From assembly GCA_946612175.1 (NCBI GenBank), contig CAMOEO010000027.1, forward strand, positions 1 through 15,682: a stretch of 15,682 nucleotides of DNA. Direction: 5' to 3'. Made by a program: the position numbers and the translations under genes. The notes below the pieces were generated by a model. That model had not been told where the DNA came from. It made no database searches and saw only the letters and a list, made by a program, of their open reading frames with translations. The DNA is from an uncultured Verrucomicrobiota bacterium. Its GTDB lineage: Bacteria > Verrucomicrobiota > Kiritimatiellia > RFP12 > UBA3636. The number at the start of each line of letters is the position of its first letter. Position 1 is the first letter of the stretch. Shown here in pieces: positions 1 to 6,666 of this stretch.

Positions 1-49
1 TGAAGTGCGGAATCACTTGTTCGGGAATGGCGTTGAAGTCGAGTTTCAT
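1..49 (-). CDS. Cupin-like protein, N-terminal fragment (runs off window)
   Basis: Only the first 16 codons are in the window, reading MKLDFNAIPEQVIPHF. The start is an ATG at 49-47, preceded by a purine-rich AAGGA at about 60-56, a good ribosome-binding site. The opening resembles that of small single-domain cupins, which often begin MKIDF...VIPNF, but no cupin metal-binding histidines are visible in so short a piece. It lies downstream of the tmRNA, in the same direction, separated by a GC-rich hairpin. The coding start is fairly secure; the family name is a recollection of the N-terminal pattern and should be treated as tentative. Confidence 0.5.
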   Translation of the reverse strand, partial: MKLDFNAIPEQVIPHF

Positions 50-98
50 CGTTGATCCTTCCTGAAAATCGCCCGGGTCGTTCCTTCGCGGAAGCGCG

Positions 99-135
99 CT
101 CCGCGAGGCGTCCGTTCCGGACGCGCTTCGCGGAG
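99..135 (-). terminator. GC-rich hairpin after tmRNA, possible terminator
   Basis: Positions 99-114 and 118-135 form an imperfect inverted repeat around a TTC loop: CTCCGCGA plus GGCGTCCG against CGGACGC plus TCGCGGAG, with a small bulge. It lies 11 bases beyond the tmRNA 3' end in the direction of ssrA transcription. No U-run follows, so it is not a textbook intrinsic terminator. It could stop transcription, protect the 3' end, or guide 3' processing. Confidence 0.4.
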
Positions 136-145
136 AGCGGGAAGA

Positions 146-495
146 TGGTGGAGGCGGGGGGATTCGAACCCCCGTCCGAAGCGGAGCCACCGTGGCGTCT
201 ACGTGCGTATCCTCCGTTTGGGTCTCGCCCAGGAAGCTGCCCGGAGGCGGGCCACTCCATGCGCCAGCGGCCACGTAGGTGTCGACTGCGCCCCGGCCAC
301 CCGGGCTGCGTCCAGCCTGCAAGAGAGACGCGTCCCCTCCCAGCAGGCGTCGGAGGTTCAGCGTCGCGGCGCTAACTAGGCCGCGAGACGAACGTCGTTG
401 TTGGCGTTTGAGTTTTCCGTGAGAATTGAGGGGTACACGCGGCTCCCCCGCACGCGACCGCGGCCTCAACCGTTCCGTCGAAACCTGTCGCCCCC
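146..495 (-). ncRNA. ssrA: Transfer-messenger RNA (tmRNA, SsrA)
   Basis: The RNA rescues stalled ribosomes by acting first as an alanyl-tRNA and then as a short mRNA that adds a degradation tag. The 5' end reads GGGGGCGACAGGTTTCGACG, containing the hallmark GGTTTCGACG, and the 3' end has a T-arm with GGTTCGAATC followed by CGCCTCCACCA with an encoded CCA. The first seven bases (GGGGGCG) pair with CGCCUCC at the 3' end, with one G-U pair, giving the seven-pair acceptor stem and fixing both mature ends. The length of 350 nt is normal for a one-piece tmRNA. A tag reading frame lies at 417-376. It has its own promoter just after the hisD stop codon. Confidence 0.95.
376..417 (-). other. tmRNA tag-peptide reading frame
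   Basis: Within the tmRNA, a frame ending in TAG (378-376) encodes ENSNANNDVRLAA. The C-terminal LAA matches the usual protease-recognised end of SsrA tags, although the common ALAA is RLAA here. The exact resume codon is not certain: GAA at 417-415 gives the 13-residue tag, whereas GCC at 405-403 would give ANNDVRLAA. A second in-register-looking stop signal, TTAG, follows immediately. Confidence 0.7.
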
Positions 496-497
496 GT

Positions 498-517
498 GCG
501 CGAACCGGGGTTCGCGC
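498..517 (-). other. Perfect hairpin in ssrA 5' leader
   Basis: GCGCGAACC (498-506) and GGTTCGCGC (509-517) are exact complements with two bases between them. The hairpin sits in the short leader between the predicted transcription start (about 525) and the mature tmRNA 5' end (495), only two bases from the latter. It is well placed to present the 5' precursor to RNase P or another nuclease. Confidence 0.55.
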
Positions 518-531
518 GCAAAGTGGGGCCC

Positions 532-560
532 ATTCTAGCCGAACGGCCCCCGCGCGTCAA
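532..560 (-). promoter_or_regulatory. ssrA promoter, TTGACG-17-TAGAAT
   Basis: The -35 element TTGACG (560-555) and -10 element TAGAAT (537-532) are 17 bp apart, each one base off the sigma70 consensus. The predicted start is near 525, giving about 30 nt of leader removed on maturation. The -35 begins just after the hisD stop codon at 563-565. Confidence 0.8.
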
Positions 561-562
561 GC

Positions 563-1867
563 CTAGGCGTCCGGGAAGCGGAGGTCCGCCGCGGCGCGGT
601 GGCCGTCGAGGCCCTCGATGTCCGCGAAGGCGCGGATGACGGGCAGCGCGTCGCGCAGGTCCGCCTCGGTGTACTGGACGAGGCTGGTGCGGTGGCGGAA
701 GTCCTCGACGGTGAGGCCGTTGAACATCCGCGCCGCGCCGCCGGTCGGCAGGACGTGGCTCGGGCCGGCGGCGAAGTCCCCGGCGCTCTCGGGCGTCCAG
801 TGCCCGGCGAAGACGGCGCCCGCGTGGACGGCCTTCGGGATCCAGTCCTCGGGCCGGCGCACCGCAAGCTCGAAGTGCTCGGGGGCGAAGCGGTTCACCA
901 GCGCCATGCCGTCCTCGAGCGACGGGGCGACGACGGGCAGGATCCCGCCCGCGTCGAGGACGCGGCCGATCAGGTCGCGGCGCTTGCGGTGGGCGAGCTG
1001 GCGGTGGATGGCGGCGACGACCAGGTCGGCGAGGTCGGGGCTGTCGGTGACGAAGAGCGAACGCTCGTGCCCGCTGCCGTGCTCGGCCTGCGAGAGGAGG
1101 TCCGCCGCGACCCAATCGGGCTTGGCGGAGTCGTCCGCGAGGACGGCGATCTCGCTCGGCCCCGCGACGAGGTCGAGCGCGACGCGCCCGTAGACCTGGC
1201 GCTTGGCGGCGGTGACGAACGCGTTGCCGGGGCCGACGATCTTCTGCACGGGCTCGACGTGGCGGATGCCGTACGCCATCAGGCCGACGGCCTGGACGCC
1301 GCCGACGCGGTACACGGACGAAACGCCGCAGAGGCGCATCGCGTAGAGGACCTCGGGGCGGATCGACTTGTCCTTGCCGCCCGGGGTGCAGGCGACGATC
1401 TGGGGGACGCCGGCGACCTGCGCGAGCGTCGCGGTCATGATGACGGTGGAGGCGAGCGGCGCCGTGCCGCCGGGGACGTAGACGCCGACGCGGTCCAGCG
1501 GCGTGAAGTACTCGCCGAGGCGCCCGCCGTGGGGCGTCGCGCACGACCAGTCGGGGCGCATCGAGCGCCGCGCGAAGTCGGCCACGCGGCGGTGCGCCTC
1601 CTCGATCTGCTCGCGGATGGCGGGGGCGACGGCCTTCTCGGCGGCGGCGAACTCGCGCTCGGAGACGCGCAGCTCGGCGGGGCGGAGGGCGAGGCCCTCG
1701 ATGTTGGCGACGGCGGCGAGGACGGCCGGCTCGCCGCGCTTGGCGACGTCGGCGAGGATGCGGGAGGCGATCGCCTCGGCCTTGGGGTCGAAGGTCGGGC
1801 GAAGCAGGAAGACCTCGACGGTGCGGGACCGGCGCGAGGGGTTCCAGCGGACGATGCGGAGATTCAT
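563..1867 (-). CDS. hisD: Histidinol dehydrogenase
   Basis: This 434-residue enzyme catalyses the last two steps of histidine synthesis, oxidising L-histidinol to L-histidine with two NAD+ in the cytoplasm. The family's zinc ligands and catalytic pair are visible: Q260 and H263 in SQAEHG, D364 in SAGDF, H423 in DGHR, and E330-H331 in FAPEH. The motifs YVPGGTAPL (130-138) and VGPGNAFV (211-218) are also typical, and the length matches the family. The chosen ATG places the N-terminus where other HisD proteins begin, although the bases upstream are pyrimidine-rich on the coding strand and no Shine-Dalgarno is seen. No other his gene is in the window. It lies about 100 bp after a nucleoside kinase gene, across a tandem repeat, so co-transcription is possible but not shown. 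Confidence 0.97.
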   Translation of the reverse strand: MNLRIVRWNPSRRSRTVEVFLLRPTFDPKAEAIASRILADVAKRGEPAVLAAVANIEGLALRPAELRVSEREFAAAEKAVAPAIREQIEEAHRRVADFARRSMRPDWSCATPHGGRLGEYFTPLDRVGVYVPGGTAPLASTVIMTATLAQVAGVPQIVACTPGGKDKSIRPEVLYAMRLCGVSSVYRVGGVQAVGLMAYGIRHVEPVQKIVGPGNAFVTAAKRQVYGRVALDLVAGPSEIAVLADDSAKPDWVAADLLSQAEHGSGHERSLFVTDSPDLADLVVAAIHRQLAHRKRRDLIGRVLDAGGILPVVAPSLEDGMALVNRFAPEHFELAVRRPEDWIPKAVHAGAVFAGHWTPESAGDFAAGPSHVLPTGGAARMFNGLTVEDFRHRTSLVQYTEADLRDALPVIRAFADIEGLDGHRAAADLRFPDA

Positions 1868-1875
1868 GGGACGGA

Positions 1876-1920
1876 AGGGTTGAAGAGGTTGAAGGGGTTG
1901 AAAGGGTTGAAAGGGTTGAA
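1876..1920. repeat. Five tandem 9-bp repeats upstream of hisD
   Basis: Five adjacent 9-bp units end in TTGAA on the plus strand (consensus RGGGTTGAA); on the coding strand they read TTCAACCCY. They end 9 bp before the hisD start codon, where a ribosome-binding site would be expected. Nine-base units preserve frame, and the tract is open in the hisD frame, so copy-number change would alter leader length but not create a stop. Confidence 0.85.
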
Positions 1921-1963
1921 GCGGGGGAAACGGGGAAGCGGGGGAAACGGGGGAAGCGGGAAA
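1921..1963. repeat. Second purine-rich repeat block, 17-18 bp units
   Basis: Two near-identical units, each GCGGGGGAAACGGGG plus AA or GAA (1921-1937 and 1938-1955), are followed by a shortened third, GCGGGAAA (1956-1963). The block directly adjoins the 9-bp repeats and ends at the kinase stop codon. With them it makes a strand-asymmetric G/A-rich tract of about 90 bp. Confidence 0.75.
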
Positions 1964-1968
1964 GCGGG

Positions 1969-3639
1969 CTAGTAGCGGAGGATGCTCCCGCCGATGTACT
2001 CGCGCAGGATCGAGTCGCCGGGAACGGCGGAGGCGGGAATGGTGTGGAAATTGCGCAGCACGGCCTGGAGGCGGCGCGCGAGGGGGTATTCGGGGTCGCT
2101 CGGCTTGATTTCGGCGAGCAGCGCGGAGGCGTAGGGGCGCAGCACGCTGAGCTCGTAGTCGAGGGAGGTGTTGAAGGAGACGTCGGCCTCGCCCTGGAAC
2201 GGGAAGATCCACTTCTCCTCGCCGCGCCGGACGGCGGGCCACATCGAGAGCGTCTGCTTCGCGCCGTGGCCGCGGAACTGGTGGTCGCGGACGAGCCGCC
2301 GGACGAGGCGGTTGTCGGAGGTCGAGAGGATCGTGTCGTCGTCGATGCAGAGCTGCGTGAGCGCCGAGAGGTAGATCTTGAACGTGCGTTCGCGCGGGAT
2401 GCCCTCGACGAGGACGGGGTTGAGGCCGTGGATGCCCTCGAGGCAGATGACGTCGTCGGGACCGAGGCGGAGCGTCTCGTCGGTCCAGGACGGGACCTTC
2501 GCCTTGAAGTCGAAGACGCGCCGGCGGACGGGCCGCCCCGCGAGCAGGTCGGAGAGGTCCTTGCGCAGACCCGCGACGTCGACCGCGCGGATGTCCTCGT
2601 AGTCGGGCTTGCCGTCGGGGCCGATCGGGTCGTCCTTCTCGGCGACGAAGTAGTCGTCCGTGGAGAGCTGGACGGGGCGCAGCCCGACGACGCGCAGGTG
2701 GATCGAGAGGCGGCGGCAGGAGGTCGTCTTGCCGGCGGAGGAGGGGCCCGCGATGAGGACGAGCCGCGGGCGCGGCTTCCGCGCCGCGATGAGGTCGGCC
2801 AGGCGGCTGAAGCCCTTGTCGTGGAGCGCCTCGCCCATCTCCATCACGTCCGCGATGCGGCGGTCGGCGATCGCCGCGTTGAGCTCGCCGACGCCGTGGA
2901 CGCCGAGGATGTCGCCCCAGCGGGCGTGCTCGCGGTGGACGCGCATGAGGGCGGGCTGCGGGACGAACGGCGCCACGCGCGACGGCTCGCTCCGGGACGG
3001 CAGCTGCAGCAGCAGCCCGCCCTCGTAGCGGAAGAGGTCGAAGAGCCCGAGCAGGCCCGTGCGCGGGACGGCGGGGCCCTGCCGGAGGTCGAGGAAGTCG
3101 CCGCAGCGCACGAGCGGGACGACGGGGTCGTTGCGGTGGCGCAGGAGGCCGACCTTGTCGTGGCGGCCCTCGGCGGCGAAGCGCGCGACGGCCTCCTCGT
3201 AGCCGCAGAGCTCCTCGACGATCAGCTCGTCGGCATCCGCGAGCGCGCGCATGGCGCGGGCCACGGCGGAGCACTCGGCCGCGGTCGCGGGGCGCTCGGG
3301 CCCCTCGTCCGCGTCGCGCAGCGTCGCCCACACGCCGCAGCCGAGCGAGTGGCGGACGCGCAGGAAGCGCCCGGGCAGCGCCGCGCGCGCGGCCTGCGCC
3401 AGGAGCATGCACATCGAGCGGCGGAGGATGCGCCAGCCCTCGTCGTCCGCCGCCGTGAGGCCGCGGACGGACCCCGAGGCCGCGAGCGGCGTGTGCAACG
3501 AGACGATCTCGCCGCACGCGATGGCGCCGACGTACGGAAGGCCGTCGGGGGAGCGGGAGGGCAGGACGTCGCGGACGGGCGTGCCGATGTCGACGACGCG
3601 CGTCTGCCGGGAATCGGAAAGCTGGATGGTGACGGGCAT
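1969..3639 (-). CDS. Nucleoside (uridine) kinase with N-terminal TGS and ThrRS-like SAD domains
   Basis: This 556-residue protein probably phosphorylates a nucleoside such as uridine, using ATP or GTP. Residues 1-60 resemble a TGS domain, about 65-230 resemble the second additional domain of threonyl-tRNA synthetase, and about 290-490 form a phosphoribulokinase/uridine kinase domain. The kinase part shows a Walker A loop GPSSAGKTT (298-306), a substrate-site STDDYF (326-331) and CLEGIHGLNP. In the SAD-like part the HxxxH editing motif is absent: the region reads RRSMCMLLAQA, so tRNA editing is unlikely. This architecture is known in Firmicutes and Bacteroidetes nucleoside kinases. An AAGGAG site seven bases before the ATG supports the start. 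The gene begins 15 bp after the preceding secreted-protein gene, so the two are probably one operon. Confidence 0.88.
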   Translation of the reverse strand: MPVTIQLSDSRQTRVVDIGTPVRDVLPSRSPDGLPYVGAIACGEIVSLHTPLAASGSVRGLTAADDEGWRILRRSMCMLLAQAARAALPGRFLRVRHSLGCGVWATLRDADEGPERPATAAECSAVARAMRALADADELIVEELCGYEEAVARFAAEGRHDKVGLLRHRNDPVVPLVRCGDFLDLRQGPAVPRTGLLGLFDLFRYEGGLLLQLPSRSEPSRVAPFVPQPALMRVHREHARWGDILGVHGVGELNAAIADRRIADVMEMGEALHDKGFSRLADLIAARKPRPRLVLIAGPSSAGKTTSCRRLSIHLRVVGLRPVQLSTDDYFVAEKDDPIGPDGKPDYEDIRAVDVAGLRKDLSDLLAGRPVRRRVFDFKAKVPSWTDETLRLGPDDVICLEGIHGLNPVLVEGIPRERTFKIYLSALTQLCIDDDTILSTSDNRLVRRLVRDHQFRGHGAKQTLSMWPAVRRGEEKWIFPFQGEADVSFNTSLDYELSVLRPYASALLAEIKPSDPEYPLARRLQAVLRNFHTIPASAVPGDSILREYIGGSILRY

Positions 3640-3654
3640 GGCGGGACTCCTTCC

Positions 3655-4560
3655 CTACTCGGAGGGCGCGTTCGGCCGGCCGCGCCAGCGGCCCGGCGGG
3701 CGGTGGCCGCCGCCGGGGATGCCGATGCGGCGGCGGGGGGCGCTCCCCTGCCCCCCCTCGGGAACCTCGAAGCCGGCATCGCGCAGCTTCTGCATGGACT
3801 CCTCGTTCAGTTCGATGGGAAGAGGCGGACCGCTGTCGTTCACGATGATGTCGACCGCGATGTCCTGCATTCGGCGCTCGCGCTCCTCGGGGGTGAGCCG
3901 CTCCATCTCCTCGGCGTGCTGACGGCGGCGCTCCTCCATCTCCTTGCGGCGGGCCTCGCGGCGCGCACGGTGCTCCTCCATCCGCCGCTGGGCTTCGGTG
4001 CGGTCCCTCTCCTGCTCCCAGTCGGTCTTCGTGGGGAGCGAGGCGAGGTCGACCCCCTGCCCTCCCGGCTGCCCGAAGGTCGTCACGTCGGCGCAGTTCG
4101 TCGTGGCGGGGTTCACCCAGAGCGGGAGCTCCGCCTCGTAGCCGCCCTTGGAGAGCGTCACGGTCGCCCGGGCGTAGTCGATGCCCTTGCAGAGGATGCC
4201 GTCGAACTCCTGCCCTTCGAGCAGGTAGTAGGACTTGCTCGTCTCTCCGTCCAGGAACCCCGCCGCGGGGGTTCCGTGAAAGCGGGAGAGCAGCGTGATC
4301 TTGATCTTGTCGAGCCCCGGCGGGATGACGTACGGCGGTACCTCCACGACATCGTTGTCGTTGGTGCCGCCCTCCGGTACGACGGGCTCGACGACGGGAG
4401 GCGGGGGCGGCGGACCGAAGGGGGCGCGGTCGAGGATCGTGCGGTAGCGGTCCTGCGTCATGTCGCCGGAGGTCACGCCCCGCGCGAGCGCGCACGGGAG
4501 CGCGACCGCGAGGACGGCCGCCCCGGCGAGCAGGATGCGTCTGTGCCGAAGAGATTTCAT
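3655..4560 (-). CDS. Secreted protein of unknown function with coiled coil (GspC/PilP-like pattern)
   Basis: I do not recognise a named family for this 301-residue protein. Residues 1-27 look like a signal peptide (MKSLRHRR, hydrophobic core, cleavage near ALA-RG). A segment DRAPFGPPPPPP (44-55) begins a proline-rich linker, followed by a small beta-rich region (about 85-150). A strongly charged Arg/Glu helix, probably coiled coil, spans about 178-232. The tail is Gly/Pro/Arg-rich. The combination of an RxPFG segment, a proline linker and a compact beta region recalls periplasmic parts of GspC or PilP secretion and pilus proteins, but this is inference. Its promoter lies so close to the ATG that the mRNA may be nearly leaderless, matching the lack of a Shine-Dalgarno. 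The nucleoside kinase follows 15 bp later. Confidence 0.8.
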   Translation of the reverse strand: MKSLRHRRILLAGAAVLAVALPCALARGVTSGDMTQDRYRTILDRAPFGPPPPPPVVEPVVPEGGTNDNDVVEVPPYVIPPGLDKIKITLLSRFHGTPAAGFLDGETSKSYYLLEGQEFDGILCKGIDYARATVTLSKGGYEAELPLWVNPATTNCADVTTFGQPGGQGVDLASLPTKTDWEQERDRTEAQRRMEEHRARREARRKEMEERRRQHAEEMERLTPEERERRMQDIAVDIIVNDSGPPLPIELNEESMQKLRDAGFEVPEGGQGSAPRRRIGIPGGGHRPPGRWRGRPNAPSE

Positions 4561-4569
4561 CGGCGCAAG

Positions 4570-4598
4570 AGTCTACCACAATCCGGCCGAAAAGAAAA
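4570..4598 (-). promoter_or_regulatory. Candidate promoter, TTTTCT-17-TAGACT
   Basis: A -10 of TAGACT (4575-4570) and a weak -35 of TTTTCT (4598-4593) are separated by 17 bp, the same spacing as the other four promoters here. Only nine bases lie between the -10 and the ATG at 4560, so the start of transcription would fall about 2-4 bases before the codon. Confidence 0.55.
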
Positions 4599-4612
4599 CC
4601 GTTTTGCGCGCG

Positions 4613-4637
4613 CTCGGCCCGCTCCGCGCCGGCCGAG
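4613..4637 (-). terminator. Possible terminator after the lpxL-like gene
   Basis: CTCGGCC (4613-4619) and GGCCGAG (4631-4637) form a seven-pair stem with an 11-base loop, lying 63 bp past the stop codon of the acyltransferase gene. T-rich sequence (GGTTTTCTTTT on the coding strand) follows, but about 14 bases beyond the stem, so termination is plausible rather than clear. Confidence 0.35.
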
Positions 4638-4699
4638 CCCCGGACCTTCGCGGCCTCGTGCCCTCGCGCGGGCCCGCCGCCCCGCCCCGGCCGCTCGGA

Positions 4700-5590
4700 C
4701 TACGGCTTCCGCCAGCGGCGATGGGCCCAGAGGTACTGCTCCGGGAAGCGGCGGACGAACCGCTCCGTCACCTCGTTGATGCGAAGCGTGATCGCCCGGA
4801 TGTCCGCGTCGCGGTCGCCGGTCGGCTCGACGCGGATCGGCTCCGAGGCGGAGAGCAGGAACTTCATCGGCCCCGTGCGGTAGCAGACGCCGAAGACGAT
4901 CGGCGCGCCGGTCGCGAGGTGGAGGCGCGCGGGCGAGGCGACCGTCATGGCCGGGCGGCCGAAGAAGGGGACCTCGACGCCGTTGCTCGCGGCGTGCTGG
5001 TCGCAGATCAGGCCCAGCAGCTTTCCGTTGCGCAGCGGGCGCAGCAGCGCGAGGCGGTCCTTGCTGTGCTTCGCGACGATCTCGATGCGGCGGCGCGGGT
5101 TCCGCCGCTCCATGAAGCGCTGCGCGAAGGGGTTGTTCAGCGTGCGCGCGACGGCGACGAGGGGCTTCGTGAACGAGATGACGTGGCCGGAGAGCTCCCA
5201 GTTGCCGAGGTGGGCGGAGGCGAGGATGACCGGCTGCCCGGGCCTCTCGAAGAGCTCCCGGGTCACGGACGGCACCTCGAACGAGACGTAGCGGTCCACG
5301 GTGTCCGGCGTCACGAGGCGGGACGCCTTGAGCGACTCGACCGAGAGCATCGCGAAGCTCTCGAACGAGGCGCGCGCGATGCGCTCCGCCTCCGCGCGGT
5401 CGGCGGCGAGGCCGGCGCGAAGCACGTTCTCCGTCGCCGTCCGGCGGCGCCGGGGCAGCAGGCGCCAGGTCGCGCGGCCGACCCCGCGCGAGAGCGCGAG
5501 GGCGGTGCCGACGGGGAGCAGGTCCACGAGCGCCACCGCGAGGCGCAGCGGCAGGTACTCGAGCAGCGCGACGGCGCGGGGCGTGGCCAT
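4700..5590 (-). CDS. lpxL: Lipid A biosynthesis acyltransferase (LpxL/HtrB family)
   Basis: This 296-residue inner-membrane enzyme would add a secondary acyl chain to a Kdo-lipid A-type precursor. The catalytic HX4E motif is seen in SAHLGNWE, with H127 and E132, and a second conserved block DQHAASNGVEVPFFG spans 197-211. The N-terminus (about 10-40) is hydrophobic and basic, consistent with membrane attachment, and the length is typical of the family. It ends an apparent operon of hpf, HPr and a lipoprotein, starting 16 bp after the lipoprotein stop. kdsA and lpt genes nearby support an LPS role. Which acyl chain it adds, and whether LpxL or LpxM is the better name, cannot be told from sequence. 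No strong Shine-Dalgarno precedes the ATG, so coupling to the upstream gene is likely. Confidence 0.88.
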   Translation of the reverse strand: MATPRAVALLEYLPLRLAVALVDLLPVGTALALSRGVGRATWRLLPRRRRTATENVLRAGLAADRAEAERIARASFESFAMLSVESLKASRLVTPDTVDRYVSFEVPSVTRELFERPGQPVILASAHLGNWELSGHVISFTKPLVAVARTLNNPFAQRFMERRNPRRRIEIVAKHSKDRLALLRPLRNGKLLGLICDQHAASNGVEVPFFGRPAMTVASPARLHLATGAPIVFGVCYRTGPMKFLLSASEPIRVEPTGDRDADIRAITLRINEVTERFVRRFPEQYLWAHRRWRKP

Positions 5591-5606
5591 GCGCGGGGGC
5601 GCGGGG

Positions 5607-5954
5607 CTACCGCGCGGGCGCGGCGCCGCCGCCGGGGGTCACGCGGGGCAGCGCGGGGTTCGGCCGCAGGACGATCTCGTCGGGGTCGCCCCAGTTGGAG
5701 AGCGGCACGTAGACGATGTCGGACTGCTCGCCGGTCGCGGGCCACCACGCATAGGCGGAGATGGCGCTGTAGTAGACCTTGAACGACGCCGGGGACGTCG
5801 TCGGAGCGGGCTTCCAGCGGAAGGTCGGGCGCCCCTCGCCGCGGTAGTAGATCATCGCGCCCTGGGCGGGCTCGGTCCGCACGCGGACGGTGGAGGCGCA
5901 GCCGCCGGCGAGCATCGCGGCGGCAAGGAGGGGGAGAAGTCGGGTCGTGCGCAT
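5607..5954 (-). CDS. Small predicted lipoprotein of unknown function
   Basis: The 115-residue product has a lipoprotein signal: basic MRTTR, a hydrophobic stretch, and a lipobox LAGGC placing the lipidated cysteine at residue 19. The mature part is rich in Tyr, Trp and Pro (for example KVYYSAISAYAWWP), suggesting a compact beta domain, with a disordered Gly/Ala/Pro tail. Residues 26-45 (VRTEPAQGAMIYYRGEGRPT) faintly resemble PEGA-type surface repeats, in which a P-x-G-A turn is typical, but I would not assign the family. It lies 13 bp after HPr and 16 bp before the LpxL-like gene, so it is probably co-expressed with them and destined for the outer membrane. The gene call is supported by its close spacing and clear lipobox. 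Confidence 0.75.
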   Translation of the reverse strand: MRTTRLLPLLAAAMLAGGCASTVRVRTEPAQGAMIYYRGEGRPTFRWKPAPTTSPASFKVYYSAISAYAWWPATGEQSDIVYVPLSNWGDPDEIVLRPNPALPRVTPGGGAAPAR

Positions 5955-5967
5955 GGCGGGTCTCTCT

Positions 5968-6243
5968 CTATTCGTCGGCGATGCCGAAGTGGTTGCGGAC
6001 GAGCTCCTCGATCTCGGCCATCGCCAGATCGGCGTCCTCGCCGTCGACCGTGACCTTGAGCACGGTGCCGACCGGCGCCTCGAGGGTCATCAGGCCGAGG
6101 ACGCTCTTGCCGGAGACGGCGTTGCCGGCGTTCTCGACCGTGACATCGCTCGCGTACTTTTGGCAGACCTTCGCGAGCGCGCCCGCGGGACGGACGTGCA
6201 TCCCGTACTTGTTGACGAGTGTGAGCTCCTTCGTGATCGTCAC
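5968..6243 (-). CDS. HPr family phosphocarrier protein
   Basis: This 91-residue cytoplasmic protein accepts a phosphate from a PEP-dependent Enzyme I and passes it on. The active histidine is H16 in GMHVRPA, and the regulatory-serine region reads SGKSVLGLM with S47 in the position used by HPr kinase/phosphorylase, so both control points appear intact. The start codon is GTG at 6243-6241, 10 bases after the hpf stop; an upstream in-frame ATG is not available. No sugar permease gene is nearby. Position beside hpf and the lpt genes recalls the proteobacterial npr/ptsO gene, so a regulatory rather than sugar-transport role is possible. That is inference from context. Confidence 0.93.
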   Translation of the reverse strand: MTITKELTLVNKYGMHVRPAGALAKVCQKYASDVTVENAGNAVSGKSVLGLMTLEAPVGTVLKVTVDGEDADLAMAEIEELVRNHFGIADE

Positions 6244-6253
6244 GGGAGGGATC

Positions 6254-6550
6254 CTATTTGCGGACTTCCTGGCGCTTCTTCGAGGCGCGGCGGAGCTGGG
6301 CGTTGGCCTTGTCGAAGACCGCGTTGAGCGCGGCCGTGGCGTCCGCGTCCCTGGCGGAGGCGTCGACGCTGGTCTTCTGCCCGCCCTGGACGGAGAGCGA
6401 GACGGCGTACTTGTGGCCCTCCTCGTCGAAGACGATGCGGACGTGCTCGACCGCGGGATAGTCGGCGGCGAGCTTGTCGGCCTTCTTCTGCGCGGCGTTC
6501 TGGAGGGCGACGCTGAGCTTGACGTGGCGGATGGTGATCTCGGTGGACAT
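6254..6550 (-). CDS. hpf: Ribosome hibernation promoting factor, short form
   Basis: The product (98 residues) belongs to the HPF/YfiA family, which binds the 30S decoding site of idle ribosomes in stationary phase. It begins STEITIRHVKLS and contains the expected beta-alpha-beta-beta-beta-alpha pattern with the HKYAVSLSV strand (46-54) and a basic C-terminal helix RRASKKRQ. It lacks the dimerisation tail of long HPFs, so it is the short form. AGGAGA eight bases before the ATG fixes the start; an upstream extension in the same frame is just the leader. It has its own promoter (6631-6659) after lptB, and starts a run with HPr, a lipoprotein and lpxL. Confidence 0.93.
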   Translation of the reverse strand: MSTEITIRHVKLSVALQNAAQKKADKLAADYPAVEHVRIVFDEEGHKYAVSLSVQGGQKTSVDASARDADATAALNAVFDKANAQLRRASKKRQEVRK

Positions 6551-6630
6551 GGAAGGTTCTCCTGGGGTGAAGCGGTTTCGCGGAAGGGGGCCGCGCAGGA
6601 ATCGGGGGGAGGTGTCCCGAACGGCGCCGG

Positions 6631-6659
6631 ATTCTAGCATATCGCGGGGCCGGAGACAA
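6631..6659 (-). promoter_or_regulatory. hpf operon promoter, TTGTCT-17-TAGAAT
   Basis: The -35 element TTGTCT (6659-6654) and -10 element TAGAAT (6636-6631) are 17 bp apart, immediately after the lptB stop codon. The predicted start near 6624 gives a leader of about 75 nt ending in AGGAGA. The bases after the -10, CCGGCGCCGTT, nearly match those at the kdsA promoter. Confidence 0.72.
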
Positions 6660-6666
6660 GACCCCG

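Noticed and set aside
146..180. A tRNA-like 3' end with T-arm and CCA on the minus strand
   Set aside because: It is the tRNA-like domain of the tmRNA; the matching 5' half lies about 300 bases away at 495.
1876..1963. Could the repeat tract be a CRISPR array?
   Set aside because: Units are 9 and 17-18 bp, directly adjacent, without unique spacers, and no cas gene is near.
563..4579. A single 1338-codon open frame covering hisD and the region upstream
   Set aside because: Only its last 434 codons are HisD-like. The rest is low-complexity Arg/Pro/Ala translation of the kinase and secreted-protein genes in another frame, joined through the stop-free repeat tract.
2044..4779. A 911-codon plus-strand open frame
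   Set aside because: Antisense shadow of the kinase and secreted-protein genes in GC-rich DNA; composition is unnatural (Arg/Glu/Val-rich) with no recognisable domain.
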